DNA of 64,000 nt from Sphingomonadales bacterium (GCA_028871475.1 JAGWMZ010000021.1:1-64000); one strand, 5' to 3'; numbered from the stretch's first letter, positions 1 to 10,003 are shown. Notes: generated by a model from the letters alone, not told the origin. Program-made: numbers and translations.

Positions 1-172
1 CAAACATCCATAGAAACGGCAATCTTAACGCAAATGTTGTTACTACAACCAATCTCGGCACCAAATCCACATCACGCAAAATCAATCACTTACGAAGCAA
101 TGTTCGATACCCGTTCTGACGCCACTGTCCAACTTGGGTTAGAAGATCGCGGCGCGAACAGCGAGGGATCCC

Positions 173-322
173 TTATCCATGACCGCAAGTCTCTTGGCTG
201 CGAGGTGTCGAGCGTGTCAGGTGCACAAGGATCAGTCGGTGCTGTTGAGCCGCCACCCCGCGCTCCTTGACCAATCTTACCGCCTCAAGCTTGAACTCGC
301 GGCTGAACTTCGTTCGTTGCAT
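173..322 (-). pseudogene. IS3-family OrfA remnant
   Basis: Reading leftward from an ATG at 322, the first ~24 codons (MQRTKFSREFKLEAVRLV followed by KERGVA) match the typical start of an IS3-family OrfA helix-turn-helix protein. A GGAGAG ribosome site precedes the ATG. After that the frame loses family similarity and stops at 173, about 49 codons in, so the protein is truncated. The TG-starting sequence just upstream, whose outer edge is near 367, resembles an IS3-type terminal repeat. I see no OrfB. This is a dead insertion-sequence fragment. Confidence 0.6.
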
Positions 323-553
323 TGATGCTCTCCGGTTGATGAAAGCACCTTATCCCGGTGTCCATCAAACCGGCAGCAGCTCAGAACCGAGAGGCATCGT
401 TTTCGAAGCGACGCACGATTATCCCGATCGGAGCCTGTCCCAAAAATCAATCGGGGCGCATATTGAGTAGCGTCTCGGTTTGCATTTCTCCGCCGTTTAC
501 GGTGGCATCATTCGCTCCGTCGCCGTACCCTTCGCCGAAAACTTGGAGATTAT

Positions 554-775
554 ATGACCAAGGCCGAACGAATCAATTACATCAATATGCGAGCGATCGA
601 GCTTGCTGACACAGGCGATTATGCTGGTTACCAGAGTATTGAACATGCCTTGCGTGCCGAAGGCTTTCCTGAGGCGCGTGGCGAGCTAGATTCTCCGACA
701 ACGCGGAAATTGCTTGATGATGCGTGTGCAAGTGCACGAGCGAGGAAGGACCGCCTTAGCGGTGGCAACCCTTAA
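554..775 (+). CDS. Small hypothetical protein
   Basis: This 73-residue protein of unknown function starts at an ATG preceded by TTGGAG. It is charged and largely helical in appearance (MTKAERINYINMRAIELA at the start, SARARKDRL near the end) and has no signal peptide or membrane segment. The middle (YQSIEHALRAEGFPEAR) could be a small helical or DNA-contacting fold, but I recognise no family. It lies in accessory DNA between an IS3 remnant and tRNA-Lys, so it is probably a leftover island gene. The start and the gene itself are supported mainly by its coherent composition and the ribosome site. Confidence 0.45.
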   Translation: MTKAERINYINMRAIELADTGDYAGYQSIEHALRAEGFPEARGELDSPTTRKLLDDACASARARKDRLSGGNP

Positions 776-992
776 TGTTACATCGAATTTGATAATTACC
801 ATCCGTCGAGTCAACGGCCAGCTTCAAGCAGCGTGGCGAGGGTGACCAAACATATTTGCATCCGCGTTGTTTGGTGCAACGGTTACGAGACTGTGGGCTA
901 AACGCTGGCCAATCGATACGCCGTTGCGTTACCCGAAGCGTTACCCTGCAGCATTAAATAATTCCGGATTGATGTTCAAACCATTGATTTTA
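776..992. other. Intergenic accessory DNA beside tRNA-Lys
   Basis: No convincing gene is visible. The stretch has lower GC than the core and two close copies of GCGTTACCC (around 924-943). It abuts the 3' end of tRNA-Lys, a common integration site for islands. Confidence 0.4.
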
Positions 993-1068
993 TGGTGAGC
1001 CCTGCTGGATTCGAACCAGCGACCTACTGATTAAAAGTCAGTTGCTCTACCGACTGAGCTAAGGGCCC
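993..1068 (-). tRNA. tRNA-Lys (anticodon TTT)
   Basis: Read on the minus strand, the sequence folds as a standard cloverleaf. The acceptor arms are GGGCCCT and AGGGCTC, with one G-U pair. The anticodon arm is CTGAC-TTTTAAT-CAG with anticodon TTT, the T arm contains GGTTCGAATCC, and CCA is encoded. The tRNA lies directly behind folK and overlaps its stop codon. Its 3' end faces the accessory DNA at 1-990. Confidence 0.95.
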
Positions 1069-1641
1069 CCAACCGGGCCGCAAGGATCGCGGCCGCTGCC
1101 TGGATGGGCTCCCCTAAGGGCATGGGCGCGTCGGGTCAAGCGGCTGTGAAGCTGGCGCAGGGTAAAACCGGTGGCCGGGTCGCGCCACAGGGGGGCGATG
1201 GCCATCGCCGGGCCCAGTACGAAGCCGCGCTGGCGAAAGGCTGGATGAGGCACCTGCAGGAAGCCAAATCGCGCGCCGCCAGACCGCCAGCAGCCGCCCT
1301 CCCACAGCACGATGTCGAGATCGAGCACCCGCGTGCCCCAGCGGCGGGCCCGACGGCGACCGAAATCGCTTTCGATCTGTTGCAGCACGGCCAGAAGCTG
1401 GGTTGGCAGCAGATGTGTTCGCAGCAAAACCGCGCCATTGGCATAGCGGCGCCAACTCGGGCCAACCGGAACGCTTTGGATGACACGCGCCACCGCCTCC
1501 ACGCAAAGGCCCGCCACGCGCATGGCCTCGATGGCGGCGGCCAATATGGCGCGGGGGGCGCCGTGGCGGTGGTGCCGCTGGTTTGAGCCCAAGGCGATGA
1601 GATAGGCCCAGCCCGATGGCGAGGCTGGGCCCTTGCCGGGC

Positions 1642-1667
<26 letters not shown>
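1059..1667 (-). CDS. folK: 2-amino-4-hydroxy-6-hydroxymethyldihydropteridine pyrophosphokinase
   Basis: This cytoplasmic HPPK transfers pyrophosphate from ATP to the pterin in folate synthesis. The family motifs appear in order: LGSN at about residues 26-29, the NGAVLL strand near 77, the RWGTRVLDLD magnesium and ATP loop near 109-118, and PHP...RGFVLGP near 140-152. No ATG lies close to the LGSN strand. I took the ATG at 1667, which sits inside the end of the upstream amidase gene; a TTG at 1655 is possible. The stop codon (1059-1061) is the TAG at positions 8-10 of tRNA-Lys, so folK and the tRNA are very likely co-transcribed. At about 202 residues it is slightly longer than the usual 160-180. 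Confidence 0.88.
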
Positions 1668-2523
<856 letters not shown>

Positions 2524-2656
2524 GGTCGCCCAGATAGGGGGCCAGGCCAGCGATGTCCACCGCGCCCCTCTTGCGAAAGAGCGGTGTCATCGCCACTTGG
2601 GCCTCTGCCGGCGCGGCTCCCCCCTTCGCGCCGCCAAGTTCCAAGGAGACCCCACC

Positions 2657-3211
2657 ATGTCCGCATCCACCGCCTCCACCTCGGCCACCGCCATTGTCGC
2701 GGGTGGCTGCTTCTGGTGCACGGAGGCGGTGTTCCGCATGTGCGCGGGGGTGGAGAATGTTGAAAGCGGCTATATCGGCGGCAGTGTGCCCAACCCCACC
2801 TACAAGCAGGTGTGCAGCGGCGAGACCGGCCATGCCGAGGCGATCCGCATCACCTATGATCCCTCGGTCCTCTCCTATGCGGATCTGCTCGATGTGTTCA
2901 TGGCGACGCATAATCCCACCCAGCTCAACCGGCAGGGCAATGACATCGGCACGCAATATCGCTCGGCCATCTTTCCGCTTGACGATGCCCAGCGCGAAGA
3001 GGCCCATGCAGCGCTGATCCGCGCGCGGGCCGACCATGTCGAGCCGATCGTGACGACGATCGAAGGCCCGGCGACCTGGTATGCGGCGGAGGATTACCAT
3101 CAGGATTACTGGGAGGGCGAAGGCCAGCGCAATCCCTATTGCCAGGCGGTGATTCCCCCCAAGCTGGCGAAGCTGCGCAAGGGTTTTGCCCAGAAGGTGC
3201 GGCAGGATTGA
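2657..3211 (+). CDS. msrA: Peptide-methionine (S)-S-oxide reductase
   Basis: MsrA reduces the S-epimer of methionine sulfoxide in proteins and as the free amino acid, using thioredoxin. The catalytic motif GGCFWC places the nucleophile at Cys18. Conserved blocks follow: [30 protein letters not shown] and AEDYHQDY. The reading frame stays open upstream, but the ATG at 2657 follows a clear AAGGAGA site and gives the family's normal 184 residues. No MsrB domain is fused. Two strong hairpins directly follow the stop. Confidence 0.95.
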   Translation: MSASTASTSATAIVAGGCFWCTEAVFRMCAGVENVESGYIGGSVPNPTYKQVCSGETGHAEAIRITYDPSVLSYADLLDVFMATHNPTQLNRQGNDIGTQYRSAIFPLDDAQREEAHAALIRARADHVEPIVTTIEGPATWYAAEDYHQDYWEGEGQRNPYCQAVIPPKLAKLRKGFAQKVRQD

Positions 3212-3280
3212 GCGTGTCCTGACAGCGACAGGACACGCTCTGCGGCCCGCGTGAGAGTAGCGCGCGGGCCGCATTATTTT
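3210..3280 (+). terminator. Double hairpin after msrA
   Basis: A perfect 12-bp stem (3210-3221 with 3229-3240) overlaps the msrA stop codon. A second 10-bp stem (3242-3251 with 3263-3272) follows and runs into ATTATTTT. The second hairpin with its T-rich tail looks like an intrinsic terminator. The first may add strength or act from the other strand. Confidence 0.7.
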
Positions 3281-3434
3281 ATGATCCTTTTATACGTTAT
3301 CCGTAAAAATCACGATGAACGGTTTTGTGGTGGCGGCCAGCTGAGTGAGGTGGGGCGGATACCCGATTGAGACTTTGTATCATACCATTTAAGGCAGGGG
3401 CTCAAGCCTCCCCCGGCCTTTCAAGGATGATGTT

Positions 3435-5618
3435 TTGCGCTCAATTCACGCCTCCTGCCTTTTGGCGGTTCTTCCCGGCATGATGCTCGCCGGTGCCTTT
3501 CTGCCTGGCACCGCGCTGGCGCAGACCCAATCGACCAGCGCCAGCGCTGGGCAGGCAGCCGGCCCGGTCCAGCCTACCATCGTCGTCACCGCCCGCCGCC
3601 TGGACGAGGCGCGCGCCAGCATTCAGCCCAGCCTTGGCGCGGATTCCTATGCCGTGTCGCAAGCGGCCATCCAGCAATTGCCGGGCGGCGACAATCAGCA
3701 GTTCAACCAGATCATCCTGCAGATCCCCGGCGTCTCGCAGGATGGCGGCGGCCAGTTCCATGTGCGTGACGACCATGCCAATCTGCAATATCGCATCAAC
3801 GGCACCATCCTGCCCGAGGGGTTGGCGGTGTTCGGCCAGGCTCTTTCGCCCCGCCTGATCGACCATTTCGCGCTGCTGACCGGGGCGCTGCCCGCGCAAT
3901 ATGGGCTTCGCACGGCGGGCGTGATGGACATCACCACCAAGAGCGGCATGTTCGCCAATGGCGGCGAGATCTCGCTCTATGGCGGTAGCCATGGCACCAT
4001 CAACCCCAGCTTTGATTATGGCGGGTCGAGCGGCAACACCAATTACTTCGTCTCGGGCGATTTCAAGCACAACAATCTGGGCATCGAGAGCGTCGATGGC
4101 TCGTCCAACCCGCTGCATGATACGACCAACCAGGGGCAGGCCTTCGCCTATGTCGACCGCATCATCGACCCGGACAATCGCATCAGCCTGGTGGCCGGTT
4201 TTGCCGATCAGCATTTCCAGATCCCCAATCCGCGCGGGCTATCCGCTGCCGCCACGGGGCCGGGCTATACGGTCAACGGGCAGAGCGACTATCTCTCGGA
4301 CAATCTGAACGAGCAGCAACTGGAACGCACCGCCTTTGCCCAGTTGGCCTGGCTGCGCCACACCGGCGCGCTGACGCTGCAGACCTCCTTCTCGGCGCGC
4401 TATTCCGAACTGATCTATCGCCCCGATGTGACGGGCGAGATGCTCTTCAACGGCACGGCGCAGGATGCCTTCAAGAATGATCTGGCGCTCTCGGGCCAGC
4501 TCGATGGCGTCTGGCGTGCCAGCCATGCCCATACGCTGCGCTTTGGCTTTTACGTGCAGCATGACCATTCGATCAGCCGCACCGGCACCTATGCCGTTCC
4601 GCTGGATGACAATGGCAATCAGATCGGCGGTCTGCTCGACATTCTGGATGACACGGCCAGCAATGCCTGGACCACCAGCGTCTATCTTCAGGACGAATGG
4701 AAGCCCTTCGACACGGTCACGGTGAACTATGGCGGGCGGTTCGACCGTTATGCCGCCTATCGCACCGAGGACCAGTTTTCCCCGCGCATCAACATGGTGT
4801 GGCAGCCCGCCGCGCGCAGCACCTTCCACATTGGCTATGCCCGCTATTTCTCGCCGCCGCCCTTCGAGCTGGTGGGGGCGACCAGCATCGCCAAGGTGGC
4901 CGGCACCAGCGCCGCGCCGACGGGCACGCTCAACACCACGCCCTTTGCCGAGCGACAGAATTATTTCGATGTCGGCTATGAGCAAAAGATCGGGCGCGGG
5001 CTGACGCTGGGCATCGATGGCTATTACCGCATCTCGCGCAACCTTATAGACGAAGGGCAGTTTGGGGCCCCCATCATCCAGACGCCGTTCAACTATGCCC
5101 GTGGGCGCATTCGCGGCATCGAGTTCAACGCCAGCTACAATCGCGGGCCATGGTCGGTCTATGGCAATTTCGCCATGGCCAAGGCGCAGGGGCGCGACAT
5201 CACCTCCAGCCAGTTCAATTTCACCCCGGCGCAACTGGCCTATATCGCCAGCAACTACATCTACCTCGACCACGACCAGACCTACACCGGTTCGGCAGGC
5301 ATCAACTATGCCTTCAAGCAAGGCGCGATGAAGGGGCTCAAGCTGGGCTCCAGCCTGATCTACGGGTCGGGGCTGCGCACCGATGGCACCGCGCCCGATG
5401 GCAGCGACGTGCCCAATGGCGCGCATCTGCCCGGCTATGCTCAGGTCAACCTATCGGCCAGCTATAAATTCGAGCAGCCGGGGGTCGAGGTCCGCTTTGA
5501 TATCATCAATGTGGGCGACCATGCCTATGAGATCCGCGATGGGTCGGGCGTGGGCGTGGGCGCACCGCAATGGGGGCCGCGCCGGGGCTTCTTTGTGGGG
5601 CTGACCAAGAGCATTTGA
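3435..5618 (+). CDS. TonB-dependent outer-membrane receptor
   Basis: This 727-residue outer-membrane receptor has a signal peptide (hydrophobic core at about residues 7-25, cleavage after ALAQ). A TonB box (IVVTARR at about residues 49-55) and a plug domain (QQLPGGDNQQFNQIILQIPG, then VMDITTKSG) follow, and then a beta-barrel. The substrate is unknown and no neighbour indicates it. The start is a TTG at 3435 with AAGGA seven bases before it; the nearby ATGs are out of frame. The last residues end in an aromatic-rich strand (GFFVGLTKSI) typical of a barrel end. The gene stands alone behind a 150-bp leader after the msrA terminators. Confidence 0.85.
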   Translation: MRSIHASCLLAVLPGMMLAGAFLPGTALAQTQSTSASAGQAAGPVQPTIVVTARRLDEARASIQPSLGADSYAVSQAAIQQLPGGDNQQFNQIILQIPGVSQDGGGQFHVRDDHANLQYRINGTILPEGLAVFGQALSPRLIDHFALLTGALPAQYGLRTAGVMDITTKSGMFANGGEISLYGGSHGTINPSFDYGGSSGNTNYFVSGDFKHNNLGIESVDGSSNPLHDTTNQGQAFAYVDRIIDPDNRISLVAGFADQHFQIPNPRGLSAAATGPGYTVNGQSDYLSDNLNEQQLERTAFAQLAWLRHTGALTLQTSFSARYSELIYRPDVTGEMLFNGTAQDAFKNDLALSGQLDGVWRASHAHTLRFGFYVQHDHSISRTGTYAVPLDDNGNQIGGLLDILDDTASNAWTTSVYLQDEWKPFDTVTVNYGGRFDRYAAYRTEDQFSPRINMVWQPAARSTFHIGYARYFSPPPFELVGATSIAKVAGTSAAPTGTLNTTPFAERQNYFDVGYEQKIGRGLTLGIDGYYRISRNLIDEGQFGAPIIQTPFNYARGRIRGIEFNASYNRGPWSVYGNFAMAKAQGRDITSSQFNFTPAQLAYIASNYIYLDHDQTYTGSAGINYAFKQGAMKGLKLGSSLIYGSGLRTDGTAPDGSDVPNGAHLPGYAQVNLSASYKFEQPGVEVRFDIINVGDHAYEIRDGSGVGVGAPQWGPRRGFFVGLTKSI

Positions 5619-5697
5619 GCGATGGGGGAAGGCAGGGCCGGCACCATGCCGGCTTTGCCCCCTTCACAGACGCATGACGGGCTGCCAAACCGGCGCC

Positions 5698-6171
5698 ATG
5701 TCCAAATCCACGCGCGCCACGCTGGCGCTGGCCAAGGCTGGCGTCTCCTTCACCACCCACAGCTATGACTATGACGCGGATGCCGACTCCATTGGACTGG
5801 CGGCGGCGGCAGCGCTGGGCGAGGACCCGGGCTGCGTGCTCAAGACACTGATGGTGCTGCTCGATGGCAAGCCGGCTTGCGCCATCGTGCCCAGCAACCG
5901 CGAGGTGGCGATGAAGAAACTGGCGAGCGCCCTGGGCGGCAAATCGGCGCAGATGATGAAAGTGCCCGAGGCCGAGCGGATCTCGGGCTACAAGGTGGGC
6001 GGCATCAGCCCCTTCGGCCAGACCCGCGCGGTGCCGGCGGTGATGGAAGAGGCGGCTGCATCCCTGCCCTATGCCTATATCAACGGCGGGCAGCGCGGCT
6101 TGCAGGTGCGCCTGCTGCCTGCCGATGCGGTGCGTGTGCTGGGTGCAAAGGTGGCGGCAATTACAGCCTGA
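5698..6171 (+). CDS. ybaK: YbaK/EbsC-type aminoacyl-tRNA deacylase (Cys-tRNA(Pro) deacylase)
   Basis: This is a 157-residue trans-editing protein of the YbaK/ProX family, which removes cysteine from mischarged tRNA-Pro. The active-site lysine lies in GCVLKTLMV. The family blocks IVPSNREVAMKKLA and the glycine-rich GYKVGGISPFGQ and YINGGQRGLQV loops are all present. An ATG 24 bases upstream (5674) is in frame, but MSKSTRATLALAKAG matches the normal family start better. The gene stands alone, followed by tRNA-Leu. Confidence 0.85.
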   Translation: MSKSTRATLALAKAGVSFTTHSYDYDADADSIGLAAAAALGEDPGCVLKTLMVLLDGKPACAIVPSNREVAMKKLASALGGKSAQMMKVPEAERISGYKVGGISPFGQTRAVPAVMEEAAASLPYAYINGGQRGLQVRLLPADAVRVLGAKVAAITA

Positions 6172-6245
6172 GGCTATGGAGGCTGGCAAAAACCCGATGA
6201 CCGCGAGGGTTTTGAAAAAACTTTTGCCCCCCTCATTTTTTCGCG

Positions 6246-6273
6246 TTGACACCCCTGCGGATCACCCTTAGAG
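6246..6273 (+). promoter_or_regulatory. Sigma70-like promoter of tRNA-Leu
   Basis: A consensus TTGACA at 6246-6251 is followed, 16 bases on, by TTAGAG at 6268-6273. The predicted start lies about 45 bases before the tRNA. No other gene could be its target. Confidence 0.55.
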
Positions 6274-6324
6274 GCGCCCTCCTACCCGGCGGGGACGCGG
6301 AAACGCGAAGACGCCAAACAGGTT

Positions 6325-6411
6325 GCCCAGGTGGCGGAATTGGTAGACGCACTAGCTTCAGGTGCTAGCGCTCGCAAGGGCGTGGAGGTTCGAGTCCTCT
6401 CCTGGGCACCA
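6325..6411 (+). tRNA. tRNA-Leu (anticodon CAG)
   Basis: This class II tRNA has GCCCAGG/CCTGGGC acceptor arms and an anticodon stem CTAGC/GCTAG around a loop with CAG. It has a long variable arm, the T-loop GGTTCGAGTCC and an encoded CCA. An integrase gene follows 170 bp downstream in the same direction, so the tRNA 3' end is the likely integration target of the island. Confidence 0.95.
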
Positions 6412-6422
6412 TTTGTTCTTCC

Positions 6423-6444
6423 GGGGACGTCCGAGGACGTCCCC
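6423..6444. repeat. Perfect 10-bp inverted repeat behind tRNA-Leu
   Basis: GGGGACGTCC and its complement are separated by two bases. The element lies between the tRNA and the integrase gene. It could end the tRNA transcript or be an arm site for integrase or excisionase. Shorter echoes of TCCGAGG recur near 6482 and 6533. Confidence 0.5.
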
Positions 6445-6577
6445 GAAGGGGCTGAAATCTGCCACTTTTCGTGCTATAAACGTCCGAGGAAATCCGGGCG
6501 AAAATGGCACCAATCGGGAACAATGCGGGTATATCCGAGGGTATCGTTCTTCGTCCTTTGCAAGGACGATACCTCCG

Positions 6578-7816
6578 ATGGGCTCTTTGTTCGCCACCAC
6601 CGTCAGCACCGCCAGGCCACGTGACAAGGACTATAAGCTGTCCGACGGCGACGGTCTCTATCTTCTCGTGCGTCCGAACGGCGCAAAGCTCTGGCGGCTC
6701 AATTATCGCCATCTCGAAAAGCATCGGACCCTGGCCTTCGGCGGCTGGCCGGAAGTCAGCCTGGCCGATGCGCGCCTGCGTCGCGACGAAGCCCGCCGGC
6801 TGATCGCGGCTGGAATCGATCCCGGCCACCAGCGCAAGGTCGATGCCGCCAAGGCGCGCATCGAGGAGAACCACACCTTCAGGTCGGTCGCCGAGGAATG
6901 GATCGGGAAGAACGAGCGCGAGGGCATGGCCGAGATCACGCTCAGCAAGATTCGCTGGCTGCTTGACAAAGCCTACCCCAGGATTGGCAACCGGCCGATC
7001 GCCAAGGTCACCGCACAGGAAGTCCTCGTTGTCCTGCGGTCGGTCGAAGCCACCGGGCGCTATGAAAGCGCGCGCCGGATGCGCAGCGTCCTGGGACGTG
7101 TCTTCCGCTATGCCGTCGCCACCACCCGCGCCGAGCGCGACCCCACCGGCGATCTTCGCGGTGCGCTCATCACGCCGAAATCGAAGCACCTCGCCGCCAT
7201 CACGACGCCGACGCGGGCAGGCGAACTGATGCGGGCGATCGAAGGCTATACCGGCCACGCCATCACCCTCTTCGCGCTGCGCCTCTCTGCCCACCTCTTC
7301 GTGCGGCCGGGCGAGTTGCGCCAGGCCGAATGGGCCGAGTTCGATTTCGATCGCTCGGTGTGGAACCTCCCGGCCGAGAAGATGAAGATGCGCCGCGCGC
7401 ACCGCGTGCCACTCTCGACCCAAGCTTGCACACTGTTCGAGCAGCTCTGGGAGCTCACCGGCACCGGCCGCTACTGCTTCCCCTCGTTCCGCACCGGCAA
7501 GCGCCCGATGTCGGAAAACACCGTGAACGCGGCCCTGCGTGCGCTCGGCTTCGGGCAGGAGGAAATGACCGCCCACGGTTTTCGTGCCATGGCCGCCACG
7601 CTGCTGAACGAATCGGGTCGTTTCAACCCGGACGCGATCGAGCGACAGCTTGCCCACATGGAAAACGACGGCGTTCGCCGGGCCTACACGCGGGGCGAAT
7701 ACTGGACCGAGCGCGTGACGATGATGCAGTGGTGGTCCGACGAGCTCGATCGCCTGCGCAACGGCGCCAAGGTGCTCAAGCCCAATTTCGGCGGACAAAG
7801 GGCTACCTCCGGATGA
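6578..7816 (+). CDS. P4-type tyrosine integrase
   Basis: This site-specific recombinase should integrate and excise the island at tRNA-Leu. An N-terminal DUF4102-like arm-binding region (KLSDGDGLYLLVRPNGAKLW, then GGWPEVSLADARLRRDEAR) precedes a SAM-like core-binding domain and a catalytic domain. Visible catalytic residues are the Arg in FVRPGELRQAEW, HGFRAMAAT, the QLAHMEN block and the Tyr in RRAYTRGEY. The open frame extends back into the tRNA. The ATG at 6578 follows AAGGACG and gives 412 residues, normal for the family. The protein looks intact. Confidence 0.9.
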   Translation: MGSLFATTVSTARPRDKDYKLSDGDGLYLLVRPNGAKLWRLNYRHLEKHRTLAFGGWPEVSLADARLRRDEARRLIAAGIDPGHQRKVDAAKARIEENHTFRSVAEEWIGKNEREGMAEITLSKIRWLLDKAYPRIGNRPIAKVTAQEVLVVLRSVEATGRYESARRMRSVLGRVFRYAVATTRAERDPTGDLRGALITPKSKHLAAITTPTRAGELMRAIEGYTGHAITLFALRLSAHLFVRPGELRQAEWAEFDFDRSVWNLPAEKMKMRRAHRVPLSTQACTLFEQLWELTGTGRYCFPSFRTGKRPMSENTVNAALRALGFGQEEMTAHGFRAMAATLLNESGRFNPDAIERQLAHMENDGVRRAYTRGEYWTERVTMMQWWSDELDRLRNGAKVLKPNFGGQRATSG

Positions 7817-7819
7817 TAC

Positions 7820-8995
7820 TCACTCCAGTCGCTTCGGATCGTAGACATAGACGTTGTCATCCATCAGCTTGAGCTCGCCAATGCGTTTGGCGATCGCGGT
7901 CGGCGCAATCCTGGCCTCGAGCCATTCCCGATATTGGCGCGCGAAGTCCAGCAGGCCGGCAAAGCCAGGATCGATCTCCCCGCCTTCTTCCCACCTAGCG
8001 ATCAGACTGGACAGCCCCTCAAGCTCGCGCACTCGTTCGACCTGCCGCTGCAGGAACATGATGCGATAGCCTTCGGCCCGGGCACGCTGCTCCCTTTCCT
8101 GCCGACGGTGTTCCAGTTCTTCCCAGTGCCGCTTCGATTGTTCACGCTCGTCGCGGCGAGCCTTGACCGCGGTTGCCCAACGCGCAAGCGAATCAATCAT
8201 GGCTGGGACGAGATCCTCAAGCCGCTGGCGCTTGCCATCGGAGAAGACACGGCGCGTTCCCCCCGCATCGTAGTCCTGGTCGAACTTCAGGGCGAGATCG
8301 CCATTCGGTTCGTGATCGTGTTCGGGAATGGTCGGTGCCAAATAGGGCCGCAAGCCGATGCCGCGATCAGCCAGCGCACATTTCCGGTCATACTCGGCCT
8401 TTGCCTTCTGTTCGGCCGCCGTGACGAGATGTGGCACTCGATCAAGCTTTTCCTCGATCATCAGGCCGATGCTCTCACCATCGACCACGATGGCATAGCC
8501 GCGCTCCGTGCTGTCCAGCGTCCAGTCTTTCGCTTCGACGGCGGCGACCAGTCGATCGAGGACTCGACAGGCACGTGCTCCCGATGCCGGCGTGACCAGC
8601 AGGCGGAACTTGCCGCGACCGCCCGTCGACACACGTCCAGTCGAGTGGTTTCTCAGAATCGTGGCCCGGGTGCTGGCGACATTGCGGTGTTCGCCCGTGC
8701 CGGCAAGCGGGGCCGGAGCAGTGACCTGGGTCGGCTGGGGAACAGGCAGCGGGTGGGCGCGCCCGTCAAGGGCCGGGTCCGCCGGATAGTCAGGCTTTGA
8801 CGGCTCCTTGCCGAAGCTCTTCTTCGTCCAGTGGCCCGCCCCGGGCAAGGGCAGGGCGAGCTGGCGCGCCAAGGTCGCCAGGGCCGGGGCAGGCACGCCA
8901 AGTTCGGCGCCAAGCGCTGTCATCGGCTGCGACCAGAGTCTTTCGAACAGGTCACGCCGCTCTATCGTCGGCCCGGAATGCCCGTTATCCGCCAT
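7820..8995 (-). CDS. Hypothetical island protein with N-terminal HTH-like segment and coiled coil
   Basis: This 391-residue cytoplasmic protein has no known function. The N-terminus (RRDLFERLWSQPMTALGAEL, then VPAPALATLARQLALPLPG and HWTKK) matches a recurrent module in island-borne proteins that looks like a helix-turn-helix for DNA binding. The middle (residues ~125-165, LLVTPASGARACRVLDRLV then DWTLDSTERGYAIVVDGE) looks like an alpha/beta fold. The C-terminal third is a long Arg/Glu-rich coiled coil. It converges on the integrase with three bases between stops, which suggests it belongs to the mobile core of the island rather than the catabolic cargo. Confidence 0.7.
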   Translation of the reverse strand: MADNGHSGPTIERRDLFERLWSQPMTALGAELGVPAPALATLARQLALPLPGAGHWTKKSFGKEPSKPDYPADPALDGRAHPLPVPQPTQVTAPAPLAGTGEHRNVASTRATILRNHSTGRVSTGGRGKFRLLVTPASGARACRVLDRLVAAVEAKDWTLDSTERGYAIVVDGESIGLMIEEKLDRVPHLVTAAEQKAKAEYDRKCALADRGIGLRPYLAPTIPEHDHEPNGDLALKFDQDYDAGGTRRVFSDGKRQRLEDLVPAMIDSLARWATAVKARRDEREQSKRHWEELEHRRQEREQRARAEGYRIMFLQRQVERVRELEGLSSLIARWEEGGEIDPGFAGLLDFARQYREWLEARIAPTAIAKRIGELKLMDDNVYVYDPKRLE

Positions 8996-9045
8996 GGCGG
9001 ACGCCCTCCCGATTTCTCGCCGGGCGAGCCCTGCCAGGGACCGAG

Positions 9046-9966
9046 CTATGCTGTCGTCGCCAGGAAACCGTCGAGTTCATCGACACTGACCACTGCTCCT
9101 CCACACACGATCACGAGGATCGAGCCGAACTCCTCGATGGCGCCAAGCCGATCATAGACCACCGAGAGACCTGCCCCGCAGGCCGGTTCGACGAGTAGCC
9201 GATGATCGTCGAGAAAGCGCCGCGAAGCCGAGACCGCCGCCCGGTCATCGACGACGATGCTGCGCACGTCGCTGGTCCTGGCAAGCTCGAACGCCCGTTC
9301 ACAAACCTGCTTGGCACCGAGCGATTTCGCGACTGTGTCGATCGTTTCGAGGGTGATGCGGGAATTGGCGGACAAAGCTGCTGCCAACGAAGCCGCGCCT
9401 GCAGTTTCTACGGCGATTATCGGAATGTCGGCCCAGCCGTTCCGCCGCAGCCCTTCGGCAACACCTGCCAGAAGACCACCGCCGCCCACCGACAGGACGA
9501 CGACCTCCGGCCGGACGCAGGCCTGTACCACCTCGTCAATCATGGTGGCATGGCCATCCCATAGCACTGGGTCATCGAAGGGGTGCAGGAAGGCATCGTC
9601 TTGGGTCAGCAGCGATTCGGCAAGCGCATTGGCCTCCATCCACGAGGCGCCGTGCACGATAACTTCGGCACCCTGGTCTCGGATCAGTGTCCTTGCGCTG
9701 GCGGGTGTCGTGTCGGGAACGACCACGACGACCGGTATGGACAGCTCGCGGCCGGCATAGGCTGCGGCGATCCCGGCATTGCCGCCAGACGAGGAGATGA
9801 ACCGGGTCTTGCCCTCGGCAACGTGGCGCTCGCAGACCGCGCCGATGCCGCGCAGCTTGAACGAGCCGGAAGGCTGGACCGCCTCCATCTTCAACCAGAC
9901 GGAGGCTCGCGCAATCCGACTAAGAACTGGTGACGGGACGAGCGGTGTAGGAACGTGAATCGTCAT
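9046..9966 (-). CDS. Threonine/serine dehydratase-like PLP enzyme
   Basis: This is a fold-type-II PLP enzyme of about 306 residues. The PLP lysine lies in PSGSFKLRG, the phosphate-substrate loop is SSSGGNAGIAAAYAG, and the glycine-rich loop is SVGGGGLLAG. It is expected to deaminate a hydroxy-amino acid such as serine or threonine to a keto acid and ammonia. The substrate is not visible. There is no C-terminal ACT domain. I chose the ATG at 9966 because MTIHVPTPLVPSP is the usual family start; an in-frame ATG 102 bases upstream lies inside the peptidase gene. It is the last gene of the S10-M28-dehydratase run. Confidence 0.8.
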   Translation of the reverse strand: MTIHVPTPLVPSPVLSRIARASVWLKMEAVQPSGSFKLRGIGAVCERHVAEGKTRFISSSGGNAGIAAAYAGRELSIPVVVVVPDTTPASARTLIRDQGAEVIVHGASWMEANALAESLLTQDDAFLHPFDDPVLWDGHATMIDEVVQACVRPEVVVLSVGGGGLLAGVAEGLRRNGWADIPIIAVETAGAASLAAALSANSRITLETIDTVAKSLGAKQVCERAFELARTSDVRSIVVDDRAAVSASRRFLDDHRLLVEPACGAGLSVVYDRLGAIEEFGSILVIVCGGAVVSVDELDGFLATTA

Positions 9967-10003
9967 TTGTATGTCCGGGTCCTTCGATGACGTGGAGCAC
10001 CGG

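Noticed and set aside
4239..5426. Long open frame antisense to the TonB receptor
   Set aside because: It is one of many long antisense frames caused by high GC; its translation is rich in Arg/Gly/Ala with no domain, while the sense strand encodes a clear receptor.
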